Assembly (NCBI RefSeq): GCF_001681715.1
Contig: NZ_LNWY01000012.1
Coordinates: 248,001-312,000, forward strand
From: Tritonibacter mobilis
GTDB taxonomy: Bacteria > Pseudomonadota > Alphaproteobacteria > Rhodobacterales > Rhodobacteraceae
Direction of reading: 5' to 3'
Length of the DNA: 64,000 nt
The notes under the pieces: model-generated
Databases searched by the model: none
What the model saw: only the letters and a program-made list of their open reading frames with translations
What the model was told of the DNA's origin: nothing
Shown here: positions 9,252-17,904 of the stretch, piece after piece
Layout: every line of letters starts with the position of its first letter
How positions within the stretch are numbered: position 1 is the stretch's first letter
Translations under genes and position numbers: made by a program

Positions 9252-9506
9252 GCGGCGCGCCTCTTGGTTCAGGTTCTGCCAAGAGGCCATGGCCGCCCCC
9301 CTTGCGTCAAGCAGCCTCAACGCGGAGGTGATGCAACATATTGCGGGCTTTGACGCCGGACAGATTGACGCCGCCGCCTGCAGGGTGCGACAACACCAGC
9401 GCCAAGAACCCCGGCTGAACGGGTGGGGAGAAAACACCCCTGCAGGCGATAAGAGGCACGATCCACGCGTTCATCTGGGGCGTGGAGCACAAAGAGGGAC
9501 AGGACA

Positions 9507-10529
9507 ATGCGCATCACTGCGGTGACCTGCGTCAAAAACGAAGGCCCATTCCTGCTGGAATGGATCGCGTATAACCGCCTGATTGGCGTGACGGATTTCC
9601 TGTTTTATTCCAACGATTGCACCGATGGCACTGATGCGCTTTTGGATGCGCTGGCAGCGCGTGGCGGTGTCATGCATCTGCCCAACCCGGCAAAGGGGCG
9701 CGCCTATCAGATGGAGGCGCTGAAAGATTGCGCCCACCAGTCCATTGTACAGCAGGCCGATTGGCTTTGGATTGCGGATGTGGACGAGTTCCTGAACATC
9801 CATGTGGGCGATCACACGATCCCTGCCCTGATTGAGGCCTGCCAGAACCCACAGGCGATTTCGCTTTCATTCCAGTTTTTTGCCAATGGTGGCGTTGAGA
9901 GTTTTTCTGACCGTCCGGTCATTGATCAATTCACCCGCTGCCATAACCCAGACATCTGGTGCGGAGAAACCGCGATCGAGGTGAAGACGTTGACCCGCAG
10001 GGATTTCCCACTGGGGTATTATGGCGCGCATCGCCCCTTTATAAGGAAAGGCGCAGATGTACGCCCACGCTGGTGCGATGGCGGCGGACGACAAGTGCCG
10101 CAGAAATTTCTGGTCGCGGCCAACCCACGCCGCATTCGCAAGTTCCCAGCCAAAGGCGCGCGACAGTTGGCAACGCTCAATCACTACGCCCTGCGCGCGC
10201 TTGACAGCTATCTGGTCAAAAATGATCGTGGCGATGTGAACCGTGAGAACCGCACCTTTGACGATACCTACTGGCGGGAGAGGAATGATCCTGCCTGGGA
10301 GGATCGTTCTATCCTGCGGCTGCTGCCTGCGCTGCAAGCTGCATTGGATGAAATGAAATCCGACCCGGAGATCGCCCGCCTGCATGCGGATTGCGTCGCC
10401 CGCCACAAGGCGCGGCGCGATGAGCTTCTGGCGCAGCCTGCCTATCAGGCGATGCGCGCGCAATTGCAAAAAGCCTCTCCGCTGCCGCCACAAGAGGAAG
10501 ACATGCTGCTGCGGCTGGGTTTGATGTGA
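9507..10529 (+). CDS. glycosyltransferase family 2-like protein (paralogue 1)
   Basis: A 340-residue protein of the Glyco_tranf_2_4 type (GT-A fold, related to GT2/GT92). It opens with VTCVKNEGPFLLEWIAYNRLIGVTDFL, and the metal-binding DxD is in WLWIADVDEFLNI. The block QFFANGGVESFSDRPVIDQFTR is shared with two downstream proteins. No signal peptide or membrane helix is seen, so it is probably cytoplasmic, using nucleotide-sugars. A good GAGGGACAGG ribosome site precedes the ATG. It opens a plus-strand set of five genes with gaps or overlaps of at most about 130 bases and diverges from the cox cluster. Donor and acceptor are unknown; three paralogues exist in the window. Confidence 0.85.
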   Translation: MRITAVTCVKNEGPFLLEWIAYNRLIGVTDFLFYSNDCTDGTDALLDALAARGGVMHLPNPAKGRAYQMEALKDCAHQSIVQQADWLWIADVDEFLNIHVGDHTIPALIEACQNPQAISLSFQFFANGGVESFSDRPVIDQFTRCHNPDIWCGETAIEVKTLTRRDFPLGYYGAHRPFIRKGADVRPRWCDGGGRQVPQKFLVAANPRRIRKFPAKGARQLATLNHYALRALDSYLVKNDRGDVNRENRTFDDTYWRERNDPAWEDRSILRLLPALQAALDEMKSDPEIARLHADCVARHKARRDELLAQPAYQAMRAQLQKASPLPPQEEDMLLRLGLM

Positions 10530-10539
10530 GACCTGTTGA

Positions 10540-11196
10540 ATGACCGTTGAAATCATCAACCTTGGGCTGCCGAAATCCGGAACCACCACGCTTAAACATG
10601 CGCTGACGCAGGCGGGGTTTTCTGTGGCCGACCACCGGATAAAATCACGCGAGGATCCCAACGATCCGGCCGACAGAGTGTTTGTTGGAGATCTGATGTA
10701 TCAGGGGCTTTTTAAATACGGCGACCCGCTGGCCCTGCTGAACGACCATGACGCGCTGACCGAAATAAGCTTTATCTACGGCGGGAATTCTGTCTGGCCG
10801 CAATGCGATCATGCGTTGTTGCTGGCCTTGCGAAAACTTCACCCTAAGCTGTGTTTTATTGCGACACGGCGCGACACAGAGCACATGGCGCGTTCGATCA
10901 TGCGCTGGAACAACCTCGGCAAGCTTCGCATTCCGCTCTCTACCGTTCCCGGCCTCCCGGTCGGATACGGCCATGAGATCGATGAGCAAATGATCTGGAT
11001 CGATGGCCATTATGAGGCCCTTGCCCACTGGTTCCGCAATGATCCGCTCTATCTGGAACTGGACGTTGCCGCCCCCGACGCGCGGCTACGGCTTGAGCGG
11101 TGCTTGGGCCGTCCGGTGCCGTGGTGGGGACAGTCCAACATCAACCCCGAAGATCGCGCGGCACAAGATGGCAGCGCAGAACAGGATAGTGCGCGT
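10540..11196 (+). CDS. sulfotransferase-like protein
   Basis: A 219-residue protein with the sulfotransferase P-loop NLGLPKSGTTTLKHAL near the N-terminus (5'-phosphosulfate-binding loop, residues 9-18). The second nucleotide-site segment resembles LCFIATRRDTEHMARSIMRWN (3'-phosphate loop with the R-D/S-R pattern). Proteins of this fold move sulfate from PAPS to a carbohydrate or other hydroxyl group. It begins 10 bases after the first glycosyltransferase and its TGA overlaps the ATG of the next gene (TGATG ending at 11199-11201; the full stop is 11197-11199). The context points to a sulfated glycan. The substrate cannot be named. Confidence 0.82.
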
Positions 11197-11198
11197 TG

Positions 11199-13562
11199 AT
11201 GCGAATTTATCTTCATATCGGCCTGCACAAGGCGGGTTCCGAACGTCTGCAGGCGGTGCTCGCGGACAAACGCGATCAATTGTTGGCGCGCGGCGTGATG
11301 GTACCGCGTGCCGCAGGACCAAAGAACCACACGCGTCTGTTTATGGCGGTCACCGATCCAGACCATGTCGACCCGCTGCGCTATAATCGGGGTTTCATCG
11401 GCACAGCCAAACAAGCGCATCTGCGCGAAACACTGGTAGAAAGCCTCGCTGCGGACATAGCCAAACACGCGCCTCACACGCTGATCCTGAGCGCCCACCA
11501 ACTCGGCACACAATTGTCGCGCCAAAGCGAATTGGAGCGGCTGAAAGCGCTGTTGACGCCGTTCTCTGATGACATTCGCATTGTTGCGCATCTGGATGCA
11601 CAGGCGCGCATGCTGGCAGATGTCTTTGCCGAGCAGGTCTTTGAAGGCCGTGCCACCGGGTTGGCCTGCGAGGTGGAACTGACCCGCGAGGACAGCTGGT
11701 GGGATGCAGCACTGGACACCCTGCCGCCGGTAGACCCACAAGCGGGTCAATTTGAGGAAACCCAAGGCGCGCCCTTTTGGCTTGATTATCAGGCGCTTCA
11801 AGCCTTTTGGGAGCAGGTCTTTGGCGAGGGCTCGGTTGCCTTTCGCAGCTATGACCCGGCAAAGTTTGACAGCGCGGAGATCACCCAAGAGATCTGCGCG
11901 GCCTTTGGCATTGAGGGGCAGATCGGGCGTGCAACCGCTATAAAACCCAGCCTACCTGTTCCTGCCGCATGGCTCACCCGTGGGCGTCAGTTCAATGCGC
12001 TGCTGCTCAGGCTTTTGGCGCAGGGCAACCATATCCTGCCGCGTAAGCTGTGGCGGCAGATGATCCAAGACCTCCATGTGGAGGGTCCGCCCATTGACGT
12101 AGCGCGGCTCGGTGCTGTGACACGGTATTTCGCAGATCAAAACGCCGCGCTTTGTGCAGCGCATGAGGCGCTGTCAGAACACATCTTCGAGGTTGCGACC
12201 TCGACCGAGGAATGGGCAGAAACTGACCCACAGATGGGATTTCGCGCCTCGCAATATCTTATGGCCTTTCTGCACCGAATTGAGAAAGCGACAGCGGAAG
12301 AGCGCGCCGCGCGCGAGGGCGATCTGCTGGCGCACCGGAGCGCTCGCGCGGCGCAAGAAAGCGCAGCGGGTGCCGCCCCCTCCGCAAAGGCGCGCCGATT
12401 GATGCCTCCATTGGCGCTCAAGAATTTTGCAATGTTGCAGGGGTCTTCGTTTAAGCCGCATGACCAACTTGGCCGGGTGGATGAAACCGCCCAGATGCCG
12501 CCCTACACTGAGGTTGCGCCGCGCAAGCTCTCAAAAGGACAAAGCGGCAATGTCATCGTCGGCTGCATGAAAGATGAAGCACCTTATATCCTCGAATGGG
12601 TGGCCTATCACCGGATGATCGGTGTCGATCATTTCCTGATCTACACCAATGGATGCAGTGACGGCACTTCGGAGCTGTTGGACCGCCTGCAAGACCTTGG
12701 CATCCTGCAGCATCGCAATAATGACAACTGGAAAGGCAACTCCCCCCAGCAATATGCGCTCAATCAGGCGCTGAAAGAGCCGGTAATCAAACAGGCCGAC
12801 TGGGTCATCCATATCGACGTCGACGAGTTCATGAACGTGCGCTGTGGCAATGGTACGCTGGATGATTTCTTTGACCATGTGCCGGACGCCACCAATGTCG
12901 CGATGACGTGGCGACTGTTCGGCCACAACGGCGTCACCGCCCTCAGCGACCGGCCTGTGATCGCGCAGTTCGATCATTGCGCACCAAAGTTCTGTCCCAA
13001 GCCACATACGGTCTGGGGCTTTAAAACCATGTTCAAAACCATTGGTGCCTATAAGAAAATCTCCTGCCACCGGCCCAACAAGCTGGAAGAAGACAAGCGC
13101 GCGCAGGTGAAATGGGTCAATGGCTCCGGTCAGGACATGACGCAGGAGGTGGCGGACAATGGCTGGCGCAGCTCCAAAAAATCCATCGGCTATGATCTGC
13201 TGCAACTGAACCACTACGCGCTGCGCTCGGCAGAGAGCTTTCTGGTAAAACGCCAACGTGGTCGAGCGCTGCATGTGGATCGCTCCATCGGGCTGAACTA
13301 CTGGATCCGCATGGATTGGAACGACCACCGCGACATCACCATTCAGCGCAACCTACCCAGGATGCAGGCAGAAATGGCGCGTCTGATGGAGGATAAAACC
13401 CTGACCGATCTGCATCAGGCGGGGCTGGAGTGGCACCGTGCCAAGGCAGCAGAGCTGCACCAGCGCGCCGAGTTCGAAGAGCTCTACCGTCAGGCTCTGG
13501 AGATCGATCTTACCGCAACCGAACGCGTCGCTTGGGCGCTCTCATTGGATCTGGAGAGCTGA
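11199..13562 (+). CDS. fusion of sulfotransferase-like and glycosyltransferase domains
   Basis: A 787-residue two-domain protein. The N-terminal 1-200 or so begin MRIYLHIGLHKAGSERLQ, a sulfotransferase-type P-loop, with KAGSE where the usual form is KTGTT. The loop is therefore somewhat degenerate. The middle (about 340-400) is alanine- and charge-rich and looks like a linker. The C-terminal domain (about 448-785) is a complete Glyco_tranf_2_4 unit: VGCMKDEAPYILEWVAYHRMIGVDHF, DxD in VIHIDVDEFMNV, WRLFGHNGVTALSDRPV, and LQLNHYALRSAESFLVKRQRG. A TTG three bases earlier opens the same frame, but the ATG overlapping the previous stop is the natural start. The fusion itself argues that sulfation and glycosyl transfer act on one product. 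Confidence 0.83.
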   Translation: MRIYLHIGLHKAGSERLQAVLADKRDQLLARGVMVPRAAGPKNHTRLFMAVTDPDHVDPLRYNRGFIGTAKQAHLRETLVESLAADIAKHAPHTLILSAHQLGTQLSRQSELERLKALLTPFSDDIRIVAHLDAQARMLADVFAEQVFEGRATGLACEVELTREDSWWDAALDTLPPVDPQAGQFEETQGAPFWLDYQALQAFWEQVFGEGSVAFRSYDPAKFDSAEITQEICAAFGIEGQIGRATAIKPSLPVPAAWLTRGRQFNALLLRLLAQGNHILPRKLWRQMIQDLHVEGPPIDVARLGAVTRYFADQNAALCAAHEALSEHIFEVATSTEEWAETDPQMGFRASQYLMAFLHRIEKATAEERAAREGDLLAHRSARAAQESAAGAAPSAKARRLMPPLALKNFAMLQGSSFKPHDQLGRVDETAQMPPYTEVAPRKLSKGQSGNVIVGCMKDEAPYILEWVAYHRMIGVDHFLIYTNGCSDGTSELLDRLQDLGILQHRNNDNWKGNSPQQYALNQALKEPVIKQADWVIHIDVDEFMNVRCGNGTLDDFFDHVPDATNVAMTWRLFGHNGVTALSDRPVIAQFDHCAPKFCPKPHTVWGFKTMFKTIGAYKKISCHRPNKLEEDKRAQVKWVNGSGQDMTQEVADNGWRSSKKSIGYDLLQLNHYALRSAESFLVKRQRGRALHVDRSIGLNYWIRMDWNDHRDITIQRNLPRMQAEMARLMEDKTLTDLHQAGLEWHRAKAAELHQRAEFEELYRQALEIDLTATERVAWALSLDLES

Positions 13563-14689
13563 TGATGCGCACGCTGGCCGTTCTGACCGTCCGAAATGAG
13601 GCCGCCTATCTGTTGGAATGGCTTGCCCACCACAAGGCGGTGGGGTTCACGGATTTCCTCGTCTTTTCCAACGATTGCGATGATCAAACGGTGGAAATGC
13701 TGGACCGCCTGGACGAGATGGGCCATCTCGCACATGTTGAGAATACCGGCCCCTTTGATAAGGGCGGCATCCAGTTCACCGCCATGAAACGCGCCGATAA
13801 ACACCGGTTGACCAAACGGGCCGATTGGATCATGGCGTTGGATGTCGATGAATTTGTGAACATCCACACCGGCAAAGGACAGATCAGTGATCTGTTGGAG
13901 GCCCTGCCGGAGGCCGATGCAATCACCCTCACATGGCGGTTTTTTGGCAATGCCGATCAGGTCCGCTATCAGGGGGAACGTGTCACCGATCGCTTCACCC
14001 GCGCGGCCCCTGCAGTGATGCACTGGCCATGGCGTGCTTCCATGTTCAAAACGCTCTATCGCAATTCCGGCGTCTACCGCAAAATCGGCATCCATCGCCC
14101 GCGCAATGTCAAAGACGAGACCGCACTGGAGCAGTTTCGCTGGTTTGACTGCGTCGGGCGCGAATTGATGGGCGATTTCAAAACCAAGCGAGTGTTTTCC
14201 AACTATGGTCAGGACAATTATGCGCTGGCGCAACTCAACCATTACCCGCTTGGCGCAATGGAGAGCTACATCCTGAAGGCCAATCGCGGTCGTGCAGTCC
14301 ATTCAGACCATCTGCTGGACATCGACTACTGGGTGGAGCGCAACTTCAACACCGATGAAGACACCACAATCGCGCGCTACCGCCCTGCACGCGATGCGAT
14401 CCTCGATATGCTTCTTGAGGACGCCAGACTGCGCAAATTGCATGAACGCGCAGTGCAGTGGCGCAAGGATCGCTTTATGGAGCTGATGCGCGAAGAGCCC
14501 TATCGCGCGCTCTTTGGTCGTTTGATGATGACACCGCCCTCGCGCCCCATCAGCGATGTGACAGGTCGTACTCTGGCCGGGTTTGCCACATTGGGCATGC
14601 GCCAGCGCCGCACAGTGCGCATTGAGCCAAAATCAACCGAGAGCCCGGAAACTGGGCCCGGCAAGACGCCAACACAAAGCTCCGAATAA
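13562..14689 (+). CDS. glycosyltransferase family 2-like protein (paralogue 3)
   Basis: A 375-residue Glyco_tranf_2_4 protein. It begins MMRTLAVLTVRNEAAYLLEWLAHHKAVGF; DxD is in WIMALDVDEFVNI. The shared block WRFFGNADQVRYQGERVTDRFTR and the helix-forming LNHYPLGAMESYILKANRGRAVH align with the fusion protein's C-terminal half. The frame is open upstream into the previous gene (to 13430), but two adjacent ATGs at 13562 and 13565 overlap the TGA of the fusion gene, giving coupled translation. The last 50 residues are polar and probably disordered. It is likely cytoplasmic; specificity is unknown. Confidence 0.85.
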   Translation: MMRTLAVLTVRNEAAYLLEWLAHHKAVGFTDFLVFSNDCDDQTVEMLDRLDEMGHLAHVENTGPFDKGGIQFTAMKRADKHRLTKRADWIMALDVDEFVNIHTGKGQISDLLEALPEADAITLTWRFFGNADQVRYQGERVTDRFTRAAPAVMHWPWRASMFKTLYRNSGVYRKIGIHRPRNVKDETALEQFRWFDCVGRELMGDFKTKRVFSNYGQDNYALAQLNHYPLGAMESYILKANRGRAVHSDHLLDIDYWVERNFNTDEDTTIARYRPARDAILDMLLEDARLRKLHERAVQWRKDRFMELMREEPYRALFGRLMMTPPSRPISDVTGRTLAGFATLGMRQRRTVRIEPKSTESPETGPGKTPTQSSE

Positions 14690-14816
14690 GCAGGAGTTAT
14701 CCCCACTGCGGCAACAATGGCCGACAATTGGGCCAAGGTTTTTCTAAATTTAGCCTCAATCTCCACCTAGATCTTACCCTGAGCAAGACCGAAAAAACGG
14801 GTGGCAGGTGGCGCAA

Positions 14817-15812
14817 ATGCAAGACGACACAGATATCCTCGAGCAGGACCTTTCAGGATTAAAGCCTGCAGAATGGCAGGCCCGCCTGGCAGAGATGGCT
14901 GAAGACAACGGCATGTATCAGCCGCTCGGTGACAGGCATTTCGCCACATTCATCGATCAAGGCAACACGCTTCTGGTGACGTTCGAGAGCCGTCAGGGCA
15001 TCGAGAGCTTTTCTGAAACCGCACAGCCACTGGGGTTTGATCTGGTCAAGAATTTGGGCTGGTCGCATCTATGCGTGATCTCGGATGGCGACACCTGGTT
15101 TCGCGAGGCGCGTATCTATGGGTTCTTCGATCAGTTGATCGACGATGGTTTCTTTGAAGAATTCGACAATGTCGTCTTCTATGGCGCAGGTCCCTGCGGC
15201 TACGCGGCGGCGGCGTTTTCCGTTGCGGCCCCCGGTGCCACCGTGGTGGCGATCCAGCCGCAAGCAACACTCGATCCGCGTATGACCGAATGGGACGACC
15301 GCTTTGTCGAGATGCGCCGCACCTCCTTTACCGACCGCTACGGCTACGCGCCGGATATGCTGGACGCTGCTGACAGGGCCTTTGTGCTTTATGATCCCTA
15401 CCAGTCTCTGGATGCGATGCACGCGGCCCTTTATGCGCGCCCCAATGTAACGCGTCTGCGGCTTCCTTGCATGGGAGATGCAATCCAGACCCGCCTGATC
15501 GAGATGGATATTCTCTATCGGATCATGTCCCTTGCAGGCAGTGGGCGGCTCACCGCAAACGTATTCCACCGGCTCGCACGGGCGCGGCGCGACAACAATG
15601 TCTACCTGCGTAATGTTTTGAACCGGCTCGATTATCTTGATCGCCCCTATCTGAACGTGCTCCTGTGCAGAAACGTCAATGATCGCCGCCGCCTGCCGCG
15701 TTTCCGCCGCCGCCTGCGCGGCCTGGAACAGCGCGCAACAGACGGCGAATTTCGCCTGCCCCCCGGCCCGGTGCTTCCGCCAGAGAAGCCCCAGACCGAC
15801 AGCGGGCATTAA
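14817..15812 (+). CDS. hydrolase-fold protein often labelled PAPS reductase
   Basis: A 331-residue protein of a family common in roseobacters. The central block VVFYGAGPCGYAAAAFSVAAP then TVVAIQPQATLDPRMTEWDDRF has the look of an alpha/beta-hydrolase nucleophile elbow (compare G-x-S-x-G). The serine position is occupied by G, and a cysteine stands two residues later. None of the PAPS-reductase hallmarks (the ECGIH-type cysteine motif or the PP-loop SGGKDS) is present, so that name would be unsupported. The C-terminal 60 residues are very arginine-rich. GTG at 14808 also opens the frame; ATG at 14817 has AGGTGG in front. It closes the glycosyltransferase/sulfotransferase set after a 127-base gap. 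Function is unknown. Confidence 0.7.
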   Translation: MQDDTDILEQDLSGLKPAEWQARLAEMAEDNGMYQPLGDRHFATFIDQGNTLLVTFESRQGIESFSETAQPLGFDLVKNLGWSHLCVISDGDTWFREARIYGFFDQLIDDGFFEEFDNVVFYGAGPCGYAAAAFSVAAPGATVVAIQPQATLDPRMTEWDDRFVEMRRTSFTDRYGYAPDMLDAADRAFVLYDPYQSLDAMHAALYARPNVTRLRLPCMGDAIQTRLIEMDILYRIMSLAGSGRLTANVFHRLARARRDNNVYLRNVLNRLDYLDRPYLNVLLCRNVNDRRRLPRFRRRLRGLEQRATDGEFRLPPGPVLPPEKPQTDSGH

Positions 15813-15854
15813 CCCGCCTTCCCAAGCTCATGGGGCTGTGCTAACGCCTGCCCC

Positions 15855-16895
15855 ATGACCCAGAGCCTGACGATCACCCGCCCCGACGACTGGCATCTGC
15901 ATCTGCGCGACGGCGACATGCTGCGCGCGGTGCTGCCGGAAACCGCGCGCCATTTTGGCCGTGCCATCATCATGCCAAACCTCGTGCCGCCGGTGGTGAC
16001 CGGCGAACAGGCAGGCGCTTATCGCGACCGCATCCTGTCCGTCCTGCCCGGCGACATGACGTTCGAGCCGCTGATGACGCTCTACCTCACCGAGGACACC
16101 GACCCCGAGGATGTGGCCGCCGCCCATGCGTCGGGTCTGGTGAAAGCGGTCAAACTCTACCCCGCCGGGGCGACCACCAACTCCGCTTCCGGCGTACGCG
16201 ATTTCGACAAGGTGCGCCCGGTGCTGGAAAAGATGGCCGAAATCGGCCTGCCGCTCTGCACCCATGGCGAGGTCACCGACCCCGACATCGACATCTTTGA
16301 TCGCGAGGCGGTGTTTATCGACCGGGTTCTGGACCCGATCCGTCAGGCGACCCCGGGCCTGCGTGTGGTGATGGAACATATCACCACACGGAACGCTGCC
16401 GACTACGTGCGGTCGCAGGATAAGGATCTGGGCGCAACCATCACCACGCATCACCTGATCATCAACCGCAACCATATCCTCGTCGGTGGCATCAAGCCGC
16501 ATTACTACTGTCTGCCGGTTGCCAAGCGCGAAGAACACCGTATCGCCCTGCGCGCTGCCGCCACCTCGGGCGATCATCGGTTTTTCCTTGGCACCGACTC
16601 AGCGCCGCATACGGACGCCAACAAACTGCAAGCCTGCGGCTGTGCGGGCTGTTTCACCGCCACCAACACCATGGCGCTGCTGGCGCATGTGTTCGAAGAA
16701 GACGGCGCGCTGGATCAGCTCGAAGGCTTTGCCTCCAAGAACGGTCCCGCCTTCTACGGACTGCCGGAAAACCCCGGCCAGATCACGCTGGTGAAACAGG
16801 ACGCCCCCTTCGCGTTCCCGGAACAGATCGACACGCCGGACGGCCCGGTCACCGTCTTTGATCCCGGATTTCCGGTGCATTGGACCGTCGCCTGA
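15855..16895 (+). CDS. pyrC: dihydroorotase
   Basis: Dihydroorotase closes carbamoyl-aspartate to dihydroorotate in pyrimidine synthesis. The 346-residue protein is of the short, type II class. Metal ligands are seen in the N-terminal [10 protein letters not shown], the carboxylated-lysine segment [33 protein letters not shown], and the C-terminal [10 protein letters not shown]. All are intact. It lies just before pyrE, the next-but-one enzyme of the pathway, in the same direction; the 76-base gap contains an R1 repeat copy. The start ATG follows CCTGCCCC with no obvious ribosome site, but family alignment ([14 protein letters not shown]) supports it. Confidence 0.97.
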   Translation: MTQSLTITRPDDWHLHLRDGDMLRAVLPETARHFGRAIIMPNLVPPVVTGEQAGAYRDRILSVLPGDMTFEPLMTLYLTEDTDPEDVAAAHASGLVKAVKLYPAGATTNSASGVRDFDKVRPVLEKMAEIGLPLCTHGEVTDPDIDIFDREAVFIDRVLDPIRQATPGLRVVMEHITTRNAADYVRSQDKDLGATITTHHLIINRNHILVGGIKPHYYCLPVAKREEHRIALRAAATSGDHRFFLGTDSAPHTDANKLQACGCAGCFTATNTMALLAHVFEEDGALDQLEGFASKNGPAFYGLPENPGQITLVKQDAPFAFPEQIDTPDGPVTVFDPGFPVHWTVA

Positions 16896-16936
16896 CTTCA
16901 TCTTCTCAATAAATATCCCCGCCGGAGGCTCCCGCC
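16896..16936 (+). repeat. R1 intergenic repeat, copy c (short form)
   Basis: The left half TTCATCTTCTCAATAAATATC matches the other R1 copies, but the hairpin part is short (CCCGCCGGAGGCTCCCG). It lies between pyrC and pyrE. Confidence 0.65.
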
Positions 16937-16971
16937 CGCGCCTCTGGCACTCTGCTCTCGAAGGATACGCC

Positions 16972-17652
16972 ATGATCCCCTCCTCCTACCCCTCACCCGA
17001 AGAAATCGCCCGCCTCTCCGCCCGGATGCTGTTGGAAATCGGCGCGGTGAACTTCAACACCGATGAACCCTACACGCTGGCCTCCGGCCTGCCCTCGCCG
17101 AGCTACATCGACTGTCGCAAGCTGATCTCCTTCCCGCGCATTCGCTCCACCCTGATGGATTTCATGGCGGTCACCGTGATGCGGGATGCAGGCTTTGAGG
17201 CCTTTGACAATATCGCCGGCGGCGAAACCGCGGGCATTCCCTTTGCCGCCTTGGTGGCCGAACGTCTCGCCCTGCCGATGACCTATGTGCGCAAAAAGCC
17301 CAAAGGCTACGGCCGCAACGCCCGTATTGAGGGCGCAATGTCCGAAGGCGAGCGGGTGCTTCTGGTCGAAGACCTGACCACCGATGGCGGCTCCAAGCTC
17401 TCCTTTGTGGATGCGATCCGCGACACCGGCGCGACCTGCGGCCACACTGCGGTGATTTTTTATTACGACATCTTCCCCGAAACCACCAAGACGCTGGGTG
17501 ATCATGGCGTTGCACTTCACTACTTGTGCACATGGTGGGACGTGCTGAAAGAGGCTCGCCTTCAAGGGGCATTCAGCGTCGAAACCCTTGATGAAGTAGA
17601 GAAATTCCTGCGCGATCCCCGCGCTTGGCAAGACGCCAACAAGAAAGCCTGA
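16972..17652 (+). CDS. pyrE: orotate phosphoribosyltransferase
   Basis: Transfers phosphoribose from PRPP to orotate, giving OMP. The 226-residue product starts [20 protein letters not shown] at the ATG following AAGGATACG. The frame is open 38 codons further upstream, but those overlap pyrC and read through the R1 repeat, so they are rejected. The PRPP-binding motif is [14 protein letters not shown] (about residues 129-142), and the lysine-rich catalytic loop is [16 protein letters not shown]. Length and motifs are standard for alphaproteobacterial PyrE. It is probably co-transcribed with pyrC. Confidence 0.96.
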   Translation: MIPSSYPSPEEIARLSARMLLEIGAVNFNTDEPYTLASGLPSPSYIDCRKLISFPRIRSTLMDFMAVTVMRDAGFEAFDNIAGGETAGIPFAALVAERLALPMTYVRKKPKGYGRNARIEGAMSEGERVLLVEDLTTDGGSKLSFVDAIRDTGATCGHTAVIFYYDIFPETTKTLGDHGVALHYLCTWWDVLKEARLQGAFSVETLDEVEKFLRDPRAWQDANKKA

Positions 17653-17686
17653 GGAAAACTCTACCCCCAAGGCTACTGATTTCTGT

Positions 17687-17721
17687 GGAAAAGGTCGCAC
17701 CGAATCGGAGCGGCCTTTTCC
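17687..17721 (+). terminator. hairpin after pyrE
   Basis: A twelve-pair stem (17687-17698 with 17710-17721, one G-T pair) with an 11-base loop lies 34 bases after the pyrE stop. No T-run follows, so termination strength is uncertain. Confidence 0.5.
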
Positions 17722-17904
17722 ATATCTCGTGGCTGACGCGACTTGCGCACACCAGATACAGAAGTCAGACGCGCCTATCCCGGTTTTTCGAAAAATTGCC
17801 CACATCCGTCTCTGCGGTTATCCTCACTTCATCCACAGGGATTTCCAGATGGAAATCAGGTTCGAATCCAGCGTAGAACTCGGGCCTATCACAAGAGAGC
17901 AGAC

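Noticed and set aside
9307-9507. Minus-strand frame ending in a plausible peptide (SHPAGGGVNLSGVKARN...)
   Set aside because: No start or ribosome site suits it, it lies upstream of the MoxR-type gene, and only the last 35 residues look protein-like. It could be a gene remnant, but I cannot support that.
14817-15812. PAPS reductase name for the last gene of the sulfotransferase set
   Set aside because: None of the reductase motifs is present; the label would be carried over from homologue annotation.
17855-17880. tRNA T-loop-like sequence GGTTCGAATCC before dnaB
   Set aside because: The flanking bases do not form a T-arm stem, and no acceptor or anticodon arm can be built around it.
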